Below, piece after piece: positions 14,374 through 21,681 of a stretch of DNA of 25,577 bases. Position 1 is the stretch's first letter, and every line of letters starts with the position of its first letter. The stretch lies in NCBI GenBank assembly GCA_964035545.1, contig CAXIUT010000065.1, positions 1-25,577 of the forward strand, read 5' to 3'. The notes under the pieces are model-generated. The model ran no database searches and had not been told where the DNA came from. It worked only from the letters and a program-made list of their open reading frames with translations. The stretch is from Bugula neritina (Eukaryota; Bryozoa; Gymnolaemata; Cheilostomatida; Bugulidae). The translations under genes were made by a program, and so were the position numbers.

Positions 14374-14903
14374 GCCCTTCTTCAGTATCTGGACAAACGC
14401 AAGATAGCTTCAACGCTGATCGAAAAGTACCTTCACCAGATACATTTCACTTCACCAGGCCAGTCCAAAAATATTTCGCTATCGGTTGGCCTTCTGGATC
14501 GGCCACGAGGCCAGAAATTCGCTCTTCAAGGGTTTTGTTGGGGTTGGGAAGGACATCACCTACCTCGAAGCGCCTAACAGCTCTGTATGCGCCGTTTTCG
14601 AGGGTTTTTTTCGATTTCTTGGCTTACCTAAGTTTTCACAATCATTCTGAGCCACCATTTTCGGTGGTTGTGCTCAACTCAGGCGCTCTCAAGGCTCGTG
14701 CTGTAGCTCAGATACTTGAAGGCAAGTATGATGGGGTTCGTTTGTTTTTGGATAATGACCAGGGGGGTGATGCGGGAACAACTTACTTCCAGGAGCTTTT
14801 GGGGACGATTTCAGTTGATGACTGTCGTGATCAGTATCGTGGGTTTAAGGATTTCAATGAAATGACCATGAGTGACAGCCCTGGCTTTTCTTTTTCATCG
14901 TAG
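14374..14903 (+). pseudogene. Primase-like gene, 3' part (TOPRIM), frameshifted
   Basis: Continues the primase from the far side of the transposon. The first 30 or so codons (ALLQYLDKRKIASTLIEKY) are in frame with the 5' part. Primase-like sequence then moves through three frames: YFAIGWPSGS, then HEARNSLFKGFVGVGKDITYLE, then FDFLAYLSF and a TOPRIM region with LDNDQGG near 14748-14768. Switch points coincide with an A5 run (14467-14471), a GG (14501-14502) and a T7 run (14605-14611); one-base changes at each would make one continuous frame. The last open frame ends at TAG 14901-14903. It is a decayed gene, or three sequencing slips in an otherwise transposon-killed gene. Confidence 0.65.
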
Positions 14904-14947
14904 ATGTTTAGCTGTCCAAATATTTGTTTGAGCGTCTGTTAGGAAAG

Positions 14948-14956
14948 TTTTCCACA
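14948..14956 (+). promoter_or_regulatory. DnaA-box-like motif, left
   Basis: TTTTCCACA, one base from the consensus TTATCCACA, at the left border of the origin. Confidence 0.55.
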
Positions 14957-15056
14957 ATGATTTCGGGGTTAAAAATTAGGTTAAAGGTTAATAATACGGT
15001 TGAAAAAGAGGTTGGGTTTTGTGGTTTTGCTTTAAGATCAGTATCTTCTGAGGTGG

Positions 15057-15377
15057 TAGCGTGAACCAGAACCCTGTAAATTTGGCTCGTAGCGTGAACC
15101 AGAACCCTATGTTCGACCCCTGTGTAGCGTGAACCAGAACCCTACATTGGAGCAATTTGTGTTCTAGCGTGAACCAGAACCCTACATTTTGTGGCCTCGA
15201 TTATATGAAACGTGAACCAGAACCCTAGGTTTTCATGTAAAACCCGCTCTAGCGTGAACCAGAACCCTATATTTGATGGTGATCGGTCTCAGATATTATG
15301 GGGTTGTAGGCGTGTAGAATCCGAAACGTGAACCAGAACCCTATGTTTGGCCCTGTGTAGCGTGAACCAGAACCCTA
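15057..15377 (+). repeat. Eight iterons, consensus TAGCGTGAACCAGAACCCTA
   Basis: Direct copies begin at 15057, 15090, 15125, 15165, 15208, 15250, 15324 and 15358. The 15-base core GTGAACCAGAACCCT is invariant. Copies 5 and 7 have AAA for the leading TAG, and copy 1 ends in G. Spacings are 33, 35, 40, 43, 42, 74 and 34 bp; the 74-bp gap is about twice the average, as if one iteron has been lost. These are the expected Rep-binding sites, which also set copy number. Confidence 0.9.
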
Positions 15378-15391
15378 TAGTATCGGGCGAG

Positions 15392-15400
15392 TTTTCCACA
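15392..15400 (+). promoter_or_regulatory. DnaA-box-like motif, right
   Basis: TTTTCCACA at the right border of the origin, eight bases from the rep stop codon; same 13-base context as the left motif. Confidence 0.55.
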
Positions 15401-15407
15401 ATTTTGT

Positions 15408-16454
15408 CTAGGTCTGAGCCTTCAGAAATTCCCTGCGAGCCTTCTCGTAGTCCCTGAGATTTTTGAAGTCGCTCTTCCTCGGTTCAAGCAGAGGGTATCC
15501 GGCCTCCCCTTCCACAGCGCCTTCTAGGCGTTTGGAATGAGCATTGCTCTTCACCTGTTCATGGGTGAAGGCGCGGCTTGGGTAGATGATGAATTTAGCA
15601 TCAACAACCTGGCGTCGGCGGGTTTCGGGATTGACCGCATGTTCCTTCAGGACCTTCACCTCGGAAACAATATCCAAAGCCTCAAGCGTGTTTTGTACGT
15701 ATCTCACATTGTCCATTACGCGCGTGTACGGACTGATGCCTGAGTGGTTGATCACGGTCGAAAGCTTGATGTTGTAGGACTTGAACGGATCGGCCTGCGT
15801 GAAACGCAGACTGAGGGTTTTACGGAACCAACGGCCAAGGAAGCTGTCGTCCTGGATTACATTATCATAGCCGATTTGACGCCAGTTTTTTGCAAGGATC
15901 GACTTGGCGACCAGTGAGTTGAGCTTGATGTAGACGGTGGCGTTTTTGCCAGTCTTACTCTTACTGTCCTTCTCGTTCATGTAGCCGAACTCAACAAAGG
16001 GGGAGAAGGTAATGCTTTCCTCTTTTGTTTCGCCCTTCAGCACGTAGCGGGTCTCTGAAAGCACCTGAAGTGCCTCTAGGACTTGAGTGTGATTGTAGGA
16101 TGGATGTTTGGTACCGTGGCGCTTCTTCAGCTCTTGCTGGATTTCATAAACGGTTGTGAAAACAACGTAGTTATCAGTCTTTGCTGATGGTTCATCCTCT
16201 CCATCGAAGAAAAATCCACGCTCGATGGAAAGCTTAAAAATGATGAACTCGATGATCTCCTCGCGCACCCCTGGAAAGACAGATTTGTAGCCTTCTTTCT
16301 GCTCAAGGCTGGCTGGCTTGATGGTGAGATTGTACCCTTTCCCGCGATGAACATAAAACTTCTCAACCGGCAGAGCTGTTCCATCTTCGTTACGTTTCAC
16401 CTCCCCTATCGTTCCGTCTGGACGGATATACTTGGCACGATCACCGCCCGCCAC
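15408..16454 (-). CDS. Plasmid replication initiator protein (Rep)
   Basis: A 348-residue protein, as read from a GTG at 16454, with the length, charge and mixed helix/strand pattern of winged-helix plasmid initiators. It should bind the iterons lying directly downstream of its gene. It is called Rep from position (beside the iterons, in one operon with partition genes) and general sequence character rather than a diagnostic motif. The GTG has no ribosome site, and the frame continues upstream for about 45 codons with protein-like sequence (PYTNAFEFYEAIPRFV) but no start codon. The true 5' end is probably the ATG at 16591 in another frame, so the complete protein is likely about 390 aa with a one-base shift between 16500 and 16544. 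Confidence 0.8.
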   Translation of the reverse strand: MAGGDRAKYIRPDGTIGEVKRNEDGTALPVEKFYVHRGKGYNLTIKPASLEQKEGYKSVFPGVREEIIEFIIFKLSIERGFFFDGEDEPSAKTDNYVVFTTVYEIQQELKKRHGTKHPSYNHTQVLEALQVLSETRYVLKGETKEESITFSPFVEFGYMNEKDSKSKTGKNATVYIKLNSLVAKSILAKNWRQIGYDNVIQDDSFLGRWFRKTLSLRFTQADPFKSYNIKLSTVINHSGISPYTRVMDNVRYVQNTLEALDIVSEVKVLKEHAVNPETRRRQVVDAKFIIYPSRAFTHEQVKSNAHSKRLEGAVEGEAGYPLLEPRKSDFKNLRDYEKARREFLKAQT

Positions 16455-16591
16455 AAAACGCGGGATAGCTTCATAGAACTCAAAGGCGTTCGTGTAAGGA
16501 ACGTCTGTGAGGCGAAGAGCTCCAGCTGGATCGGTTGTTTTCCCAAGTCCTTCATCCTGATGTTTATGATAGGGTTCTTTGGTCTAGCCAT
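16455..16591 (-). other. Frameshifted 5' end of the rep gene
   Basis: ATG at 16591 overlaps the stop of the upstream partition gene by eight bases (ATGGCTAG), the usual coupling in such operons. It starts a frame reading MARPKNPIINIRMKDLGKQP, then QLELFA. That frame soon loses sense, while the Rep frame one base back reads PYTNAFEFYEAIPRFV into the initiator. A slippery heptamer G-GGA-AAA in the right phase for -1 slippage lies at 16538-16544. Since QLELFA looks coding, a one-base deletion further along (about 16505-16525), real or from sequencing, fits better. Confidence 0.6.
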
Positions 16592-16856
16592 ACTTCAAAT
16601 AGTCAAGGATTAAGTTACGCAGCACTGTGGATGCCGGTCGTCCATCAAGCTTGCGCTCAAGCTCTTCCCATTCAGGTTGAGCCAAGTATGCACTCACTTG
16701 CTTCTGGCGCACTCCTGCGTCAGAGCTTGGTTTGCGACCAGGTTTTGCTGCTGATTTTGGTTTAGGTGTTTCCGGCACGGCATGAGGAAGAGCCTCAACG
16801 TCAGTGTTTTTCTTGAAGGAAAAGGCGGTTTCTGGCTGTTTCATTTTCATGATCAC
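16584..16856 (-). CDS. ParG-like ribbon-helix-helix partition protein
   Basis: A 90-residue basic protein with a flexible, Pro/Lys-rich N-terminal tail (residues 1-50) and a C-terminal ribbon-helix-helix-like unit (strand QVSAYLA, helix EWEELERKL, helix STVLRNLILDYL). Size, layout and position directly after a short ParA ATPase match ParG/omega-type centromere-binding partners of type Ib partition systems. It should bind the repeats upstream of parA and repress the operon. The start is GTG at 16856, six bases after the parA stop; ATG codons two and four codons later are alternatives. Its stop overlaps the rep ATG. Confidence 0.7.
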   Translation of the reverse strand: MIMKMKQPETAFSFKKNTDVEALPHAVPETPKPKSAAKPGRKPSSDAGVRQKQVSAYLAQPEWEELERKLDGRPASTVLRNLILDYLKYG

Positions 16857-16862
16857 ATTGGG

Positions 16863-17441
16863 TTAGGAGATAGCTTTGATCAGGTTGCGTACCTGTTCGA
16901 GGGGCTTTGAATAGTGGAAGCTGAAAAGCGGGCTTTCATCTACCATCTGCTGAAGTGATTTCTTGTGCTCGATGGCTCGACTAAAGGCTGTGGACTTCTT
17001 GACCTCAAAGATCGGATACTCGTAGTCGAACTCCGCAAGAACGGTCTGCGCCCTTTCGAAGTCCCCTGGTTTGGCCTTGTTCAACACAATGATGATGCGG
17101 TCCGTATACTTCTCGATCTCGGACAGCGCGTTGATGGTCACCTGCATTTCAAGTGGTGACTCGTAGATGATTGGGACTACGACACAATCGGCTTGCTTAG
17201 CAGCCTGAATGATACGGGCATCAGGATAGCCCCCAAAGTCATAGATAAGATTGAGCTCTGCTGGCACGTCTGGCAGCTCGTCACGCATTCCCATGCGAAG
17301 GGCTCGATCCTCTCCGAGAACCTCGTCAATCGGACTGTGAACGTCATTTGTGACGACATAAAAGCCCTCAAGCATCGCGATGGCCATTGAGAGCACGGTT
17401 TTCCCCTGCCCTCCCTTCAGATTCCAGACAACGATTTTCAT
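16863..17441 (-). CDS. parA: ParA/ParF-type partition ATPase
   Basis: A 192-residue ATPase with the deviant Walker A motif KGGQGKT (residues 9-15, both signature lysines K9 and K14 present), a switch-like TNDVHSP at 31-37 and a Walker B-like LIYDFGG with D68. Its small size and lack of an N-terminal HTH place it with ParF-like type Ib ATPases (about 200 aa). It drives plasmid segregation together with the RHH protein encoded immediately downstream. The ATG at 17441 has only a weak GGA upstream. It is the first gene of a three-gene partition-replication operon. Confidence 0.9.
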   Translation of the reverse strand: MKIVVWNLKGGQGKTVLSMAIAMLEGFYVVTNDVHSPIDEVLGEDRALRMGMRDELPDVPAELNLIYDFGGYPDARIIQAAKQADCVVVPIIYESPLEMQVTINALSEIEKYTDRIIIVLNKAKPGDFERAQTVLAEFDYEYPIFEVKKSTAFSRAIEHKKSLQQMVDESPLFSFHYSKPLEQVRNLIKAIS

Positions 17442-17652
17442 GGCGTTCCAGCTTAGTTGATATGGTGGTTATGGTATCTAGTTTTTTTAAGTTTACAAGT
17501 TTTTTCGCCATTAAAGTATTGTCTACCATTGTAGGCTTTGTTATGGTTTCTGCCATTTACGGCATTAATATGGTATAAATGATTATTATCATTTTTATGG
17601 TAAATTTTAACCCTGAGACCTGGGAGATCCACCCCTAGCGCTAAGTAAGGCG
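17442..17652. promoter_or_regulatory. Candidate centromere/operator upstream of parA
   Basis: A 211-bp AT-rich region with five direct TATGGT hexamers at 17461, 17470, 17542, 17569 and 17596. All spacings (9, 72, 27, 27) are multiples of nine. ACCATT occurs inverted at 17525, and a 7-4-7 palindrome AAATGAT/ATCATTT lies at 17577-17594. In type Ib systems the centromere and operon operator lie just upstream of the ATPase gene and consist of short repeats bound by the RHH protein. The parA promoter must also be here, but no -35/-10 pair could be assigned with confidence. Confidence 0.6.
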
Positions 17653-17655
17653 CTA
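17636..17655 (-). terminator. Small hairpin at the recombinase stop codon
   Basis: Inverted 6-mers TAGCGC (17636-17641) and GCGCTA (17650-17655) with an 8-base loop overlap the recombinase stop. A U tract is lacking, so it is only a possible terminator. Confidence 0.3.
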
Positions 17656-18192
17656 CTCCCACATCCCCACAAACTGCTTCTCATTAAATCTGGCATAAAT
17701 CGCCGTGTTGCTAATCGAAACGTGACCCAGGTAGATTTGCACTGCACGGATATCATAGCCGTTGTTGATCATATAGAAGCCGCAGCCATGCCTCAGCATG
17801 TGCGGGTTGATGCGGGGCAGGGCGGCTGACTGGCTGCATTGCTCCAGGAGCTTGTTGACGGTGCTGCGGGCGAGGGGGCTTCCACGCTCGGACACAAAGA
17901 GCCAGGGCAGCTCACTCTCACGCTCTCGAAGGTAACGCCTGAGAAGCCTCAGTTCGTCACCAGCAATCGGGTGCATCCCGTCGATCCCGTTCTTGGATCG
18001 CTTCACGAATACCGTGGCCTGATCGAGGTTCAACCGCTCAAGCTTGATATGGCAGAGCTCCGACACGCGCAGGCCGTGGCGGTAGAGCATCAGAATGATC
18101 AGCTCGTTGCGAGCTGGATTTCTGGTCTTTCGTGCTGTTTTACGTAGGGCCTCGACCTCACTGGCCGTGACCCAGTTTTTCACCTTGTTCAT
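17653..18192 (-). CDS. Short tyrosine recombinase (FimB/XerC-like catalytic domain)
   Basis: A 179-residue site-specific recombinase made almost entirely of the catalytic domain. The expected active-site set is visible: R42 in HGLRVSEL, K67, H131-x-x-R134 in PHMLRHG, H157 in LGHVS and the nucleophile Y166. It lacks the N-terminal core-binding domain of standard integrases and is close in size to FimB/FimE-type recombinases (about 200 aa). The frame stays open upstream to 18387 (244 aa), but that extension crosses the intergenic palindrome and looks non-coding. The ATG at 18192 follows a purine-rich AGAAAG stretch and starts a typical recombinase N-terminus. It is divergent from the vapBC-fic operon. 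On a plasmid it may resolve multimers or move a cassette; the substrate is unknown. Confidence 0.85.
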   Translation of the reverse strand: MNKVKNWVTASEVEALRKTARKTRNPARNELIILMLYRHGLRVSELCHIKLERLNLDQATVFVKRSKNGIDGMHPIAGDELRLLRRYLRERESELPWLFVSERGSPLARSTVNKLLEQCSQSAALPRINPHMLRHGCGFYMINNGYDIRAVQIYLGHVSISNTAIYARFNEKQFVGMWE

Positions 18193-18272
18193 GAAACTTT
18201 CTACAAAATATAAGCTGACGTCCTGTCTGAGCCTTCCTGAAAGCCTAACAAAATAGGGCAGGGGGGTTACAG

Positions 18273-18306
18273 AACATTCAACATTATATACATAATGTAG
18301 AATGTT
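18273..18306. repeat. 34-bp palindrome, second copy
   Basis: Same 15-4-15 inverted repeat as at 464-497, located 81 bp upstream of the complete recombinase gene. Confidence 0.7.
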
Positions 18307-18329
18307 TAAAGCTCTGGCGAGAGAAAATT

Positions 18330-18357
18330 TTGACATCCAAATAAGTATGTATATAAT
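18330..18357 (+). promoter_or_regulatory. vapBC-fic promoter, second copy
   Basis: TTGACA and TATAAT with a 16-bp spacer, identical to 521-548. Confidence 0.75.
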
Positions 18358-18381
18358 AGTGGTGTAATTTAATATGGTGAT

Positions 18382-18651
18382 ATGCAAACTATGGGAAATG
18401 TAAAGAGAACCTTCACCCTTCCTGATGAGGTGAGCCAGGAACTTGATGAAGTGATCCCAAATAGGGAGCGTTCAAAGTTTATCGCAATGACTTTGCAGGA
18501 GGCTTTGCGTCAGAAAAAACGTGATGAGCTTATGAAGCTTCTAGATGATCTGCCGCGTGATAAATCTCTGGATGGGGTGCAGGCAGAGGATGTGCTGCGC
18601 GAAATCCGCGATACCCGCGCCGATGAAATACTTTCTAACTCTCGCCCATGA
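18382..18651 (+). CDS. vapB: VapB-type antitoxin, second copy
   Basis: Identical in translation to 573-842. It lies downstream of the promoter at 18330-18357 and overlaps vapC by four bases. Confidence 0.75.
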   Translation: MQTMGNVKRTFTLPDEVSQELDEVIPNRERSKFIAMTLQEALRQKKRDELMKLLDDLPRDKSLDGVQAEDVLREIRDTRADEILSNSRP

Positions 18652-19094
18652 AGCATAAAATCATAGTACCCGATGCAAATGTCGCAGTAAAAATTCTCCA
18701 CACTGAAGCTGACACTGAACAAGCTCGTGCCCTGTTTCGTTCCTGCGCAGAGCACGGAACCAAGATTTTGGTCCCTGAGCATTTTCTCTATGAAGTGGTG
18801 AATGTATGCCAGCGTGTCAAAGTTGGGGTTGATGATGTTCTGGACTTCTACGAAGCATTGAGATCGTCAATTCTTACCGTGGTATCTCCGAACCGGGATA
18901 TCTGGCAGAGAGCTGAACAGATTGCTCAAGATGGGCATCCAAACAGTGGCTTTCCATCGATCTATGACAGTATCTACCAAGCACTCGCGCTTGATGCTGG
19001 GGGCGTCTTTATAACTGCTGATAAACGCCACGTTGCAAAAACCCATCAACATGGTGGGGTGATGTTGCTCAGTGATTGGGCAGACGACAAATAA
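18648..19094 (+). CDS. vapC: VapC-type PIN toxin, second copy
   Basis: Identical in translation to 839-1285, with the same D9, E49, D107 and D125 set. Confidence 0.85.
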   Translation: MKHKIIVPDANVAVKILHTEADTEQARALFRSCAEHGTKILVPEHFLYEVVNVCQRVKVGVDDVLDFYEALRSSILTVVSPNRDIWQRAEQIAQDGHPNSGFPSIYDSIYQALALDAGGVFITADKRHVAKTHQHGGVMLLSDWADDK

Positions 19095-19106
19095 CCATGC
19101 GATACT

Positions 19107-20105
19107 ATGAAAAACGATAGAAAAATTACATCTTTGGATCTGACGGAACCGATGGTTCCAATAAGCCCGAAGCAAAAAGAGGAGCTTGTGCAGCTGCGCG
19201 AGCGTTTTATTCAATTAGTTTCTAAAATTATGAACGCTGAAAGTTTTGATCTTACTCAGGTCTATCCAGATACCGAAGACCTTGGCGAATTGTATGACCA
19301 ACTTGATGACTTAAAAAAATGCCTGGACAGCTTCAGACCATTCAATCCTGCTCAAGTGAAAAACCTCCGTGAGGTATATGATACTGAATACACGTACGCG
19401 TCTAACAGGATCGAGGGAAATACTCTTACGCTCCAGGAGACCAGTTTTGTTATCAATGAAGGTCTGACGATCAGCAACAAGCCGATGAAGGATCATATTG
19501 AGGCGATCAATCATAAAGTAGCCATCGACTTCATGCGCGAGCTTGCTGACCAGAATGAACCTATTAGTGAGCGAAACATCAAGCTGATACACGCACTGAT
19601 TTTGCAGGGTATAGACCGTCAAGAGGCTGGAAAATATCGCGATGTGGTAGTTGGGATACGTGCTACTGATATCGTCTTCCCAGAACCCTTCATGGTTCCT
19701 GATCTTATGCGTGATCTCATAGACTTCTATGAAGAGCATAAGGACGAGTTTCACCCAGTGAAACTTGCGGCGCAGATGCACGCTAGGCTGGTGAATATCC
19801 ATCCGTTCATTGATGGAAATGGACGCACTTGCCGCTTGGTAATGAATCTAATTTTGTTGCAAAACGGTTATCCACTCACAATTTTTGCACCTGACGCGGA
19901 TGCAAGACAGACATATTTTGATGCGCTCAACCAGACACGCGACACTGAAGATCAATCACACTTCGAGCTCTTCGCGGCAAAAAATGTCAAACGATGGGCG
20001 ATGGAATACCTCTCGATGCTTGCCCCGAATATCGGGGAAAACGAACAAAAAAAAGGCTACTACTACTTCAAGAAAGTCGAGCCATATCTACGGCATACAA
20101 AATAA
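19107..20105 (+). CDS. fic: Fic-domain protein, second copy
   Basis: Identical in translation to 1298-2296, including the Fic motif, the N-terminal inhibitory motif and the stop before the HTH-like tail (20106-20212). Confidence 0.85.
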   Translation: MKNDRKITSLDLTEPMVPISPKQKEELVQLRERFIQLVSKIMNAESFDLTQVYPDTEDLGELYDQLDDLKKCLDSFRPFNPAQVKNLREVYDTEYTYASNRIEGNTLTLQETSFVINEGLTISNKPMKDHIEAINHKVAIDFMRELADQNEPISERNIKLIHALILQGIDRQEAGKYRDVVVGIRATDIVFPEPFMVPDLMRDLIDFYEEHKDEFHPVKLAAQMHARLVNIHPFIDGNGRTCRLVMNLILLQNGYPLTIFAPDADARQTYFDALNQTRDTEDQSHFELFAAKNVKRWAMEYLSMLAPNIGENEQKKGYYYFKKVEPYLRHTK

Positions 20106-20261
20106 CCAAACTTTCAACATTATATTTATTTTGTGGAAAAGGCAAAAGAAATGGGTGTCTCAAGAGGAACCGTCTACAAAGCAACTGCCCAATTTATAAT
20201 CTCCGGCCTTTAACCTGATTTGTTTGCGGGGATGATAACACCCCTCACGCCTGCCAAAATC

Positions 20262-21290
20262 TTACTTCAAAAACTCTGCCAATACGGCCGCTTCGTATGC
20301 CTTAACGCTCATCCGTGCTGACGGGCCATAGCTTTCGAAGCCCGTCTCCAACTGTGGGAACAGCTCAAGGATTTCGTTGCGCGTTGCTACATCCAGCGCG
20401 GACCAACCCATTTCACCTGGGTGGAAGCTTTCTGTGGCAGACCCTTCGGCAAAGATGATCTCGTGTTGATCGAACAGGATGTGGAAATATTCCACTTCGC
20501 CGCCTTCGTCACGGGTAATCGTTTTGTCGTTGATCAGGGCCTTGGCAGGGGCCAAAACTTCGGCCTCGCCAAAGAGCAGCTCTGCACGCCATCCTTCCAG
20601 AACCATACGGTGCTGAGGAGAGACGCGAAGATCACGGGTGTTGCCCAATGTGCCTGCGGCGATCTTGATTGGGGCCAGTTTGCCAAGGGCCGCGCGTTTG
20701 GTGGATCCGATCCAGCGGATTGGCTGCATCCCATTGTCGCGGGTGCGCACCATCATGCCTTCGGCCAGATCCTGCACGGCAACTTCGCCTTGATTCGTGT
20801 CAATCATCGTGTCGCGGGCAAAGCAGACGGCGGTTAAAGACGCATTATCAAGTGTAAATACGTCAGCGCCATTAGTGGACCCAATTCTAATGCCTGTGAT
20901 ATCGGATGCTGCTGTGAAAGTGATCGTTGCCGTTTGGTAATCAAGACCAGCACTATAAACTGCATCAAAAGTTCCCAGCACATTGCCGTCTTGATCTTGC
21001 AAACTCAGTTGAGAATCGCTTCCTGAACTGCGGCTCCCGGCATCATAGTCAATTGTAAATGTATATTCGGTGCCTGTCGTCAGTGGGGTTGTTAAGGTCT
21101 GCTCCATCATTTCCCCTATGACCATAACCCAGTCATCCCCGTCCGTGGCCCCACCTGGCGCACCCATGCTGGTTAGGCCTCGGTTCAAGTCAGCTGTTCC
21201 AACAGCATTTGTCCATTCAGGTGGAGCTGTGCTGTATACCACGCCTGTGTGTGGGCCTTCGAAGCTGCCATTTCTAAGTAGTTCAGTCAT
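20262..21290 (-). CDS. Hint-domain protein, array copy 1, second occurrence
   Basis: Identical in translation to 2453-3481. Confidence 0.85.
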   Translation of the reverse strand: MTELLRNGSFEGPHTGVVYSTAPPEWTNAVGTADLNRGLTSMGAPGGATDGDDWVMVIGEMMEQTLTTPLTTGTEYTFTIDYDAGSRSSGSDSQLSLQDQDGNVLGTFDAVYSAGLDYQTATITFTAASDITGIRIGSTNGADVFTLDNASLTAVCFARDTMIDTNQGEVAVQDLAEGMMVRTRDNGMQPIRWIGSTKRAALGKLAPIKIAAGTLGNTRDLRVSPQHRMVLEGWRAELLFGEAEVLAPAKALINDKTITRDEGGEVEYFHILFDQHEIIFAEGSATESFHPGEMGWSALDVATRNEILELFPQLETGFESYGPSARMSVKAYEAAVLAEFLK

Positions 21291-21681
21291 TTGTTGTATC
21301 CTTCTTTCACCTTAAACAGGCTTCAACATGATGTGTCAGATTTAGATCATTCACTTTAGTGATCGTGTGCTTCTCTTTCCTCGAAACGGATCATTAATTA
21401 ATCTTTAGTTTTTAATTTGGGCAGATTTGTAATCGAATTTGGGCGTGCTTGTGGTCAAATTTGGACCAGTGAGGCCAATGGGCAGATATTAGGTGGCTCA
21501 AGCTTAGAGCGTTTCAACCGTAACCGCCTAAGGTTGGATACCAAAAAAGGGCGGCCCTTGGGCCGCCCTTTTGAAACTACGAAACGTTTCGCTTTTAATC
21601 TGATTTGTTGTGGAGATTGGAGTGTAGCCAATTCAATTGACTACACCCCAAGACGCAATAAACCCCACTGCTACCAAGATC
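21291..21681 (-). promoter_or_regulatory. Hint spacer 1, second occurrence
   Basis: Non-coding spacer equal to 3482-3872, carrying the terminator at 21543-21572 and the 35-bp palindrome at 21617-21651. Confidence 0.5.
21543..21572 (-). terminator. Terminator after Hint copy 2, second occurrence
   Basis: Same 9-bp GC stem, 2-base loop and U6 tract on the minus strand as at 3734-3763. Confidence 0.85.

Larger units (their letters stand above)
14948..15407. other. Plasmid replication origin (oriV)
   Basis: Combines an AT-rich stretch (about 14960-15050), eight direct iterons (15057-15377) and two flanking DnaA-box-like motifs TTTTCCACA at 14948-14956 and 15392-15400, which share the longer context AGTTTTCCACAAT. 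It lies directly after the 3' end of the replication initiator gene. This is the standard layout of an iteron-controlled theta origin: Rep binds the iterons, DnaA the boxes, and the AT-rich part opens. Confidence 0.85.

Noticed and set aside
14295-14903. 202-aa gene starting inside the transposon end
   Set aside because: Starts within tnpA and the inverted repeat; only its second half is protein-like and belongs to the broken primase.
15057-15377. CRISPR array
   Set aside because: Repeats are 20 bp with short, irregular gaps (one of 54 bp), no cas genes are nearby, and the position beside rep with DnaA-like boxes fits iterons.
16406-16591. Separate 61-aa gene between the partition and rep genes
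   Set aside because: Its first part looks like the N-terminus of Rep in another frame and the remainder is nonsense, so it is treated as a frameshifted rep 5' end.
18193-18387. N-terminal extension of the recombinase to 244 aa
   Set aside because: The added 65 residues translate the intergenic palindrome and the opposing promoter; the internal ATG at 18192 starts a normal recombinase.
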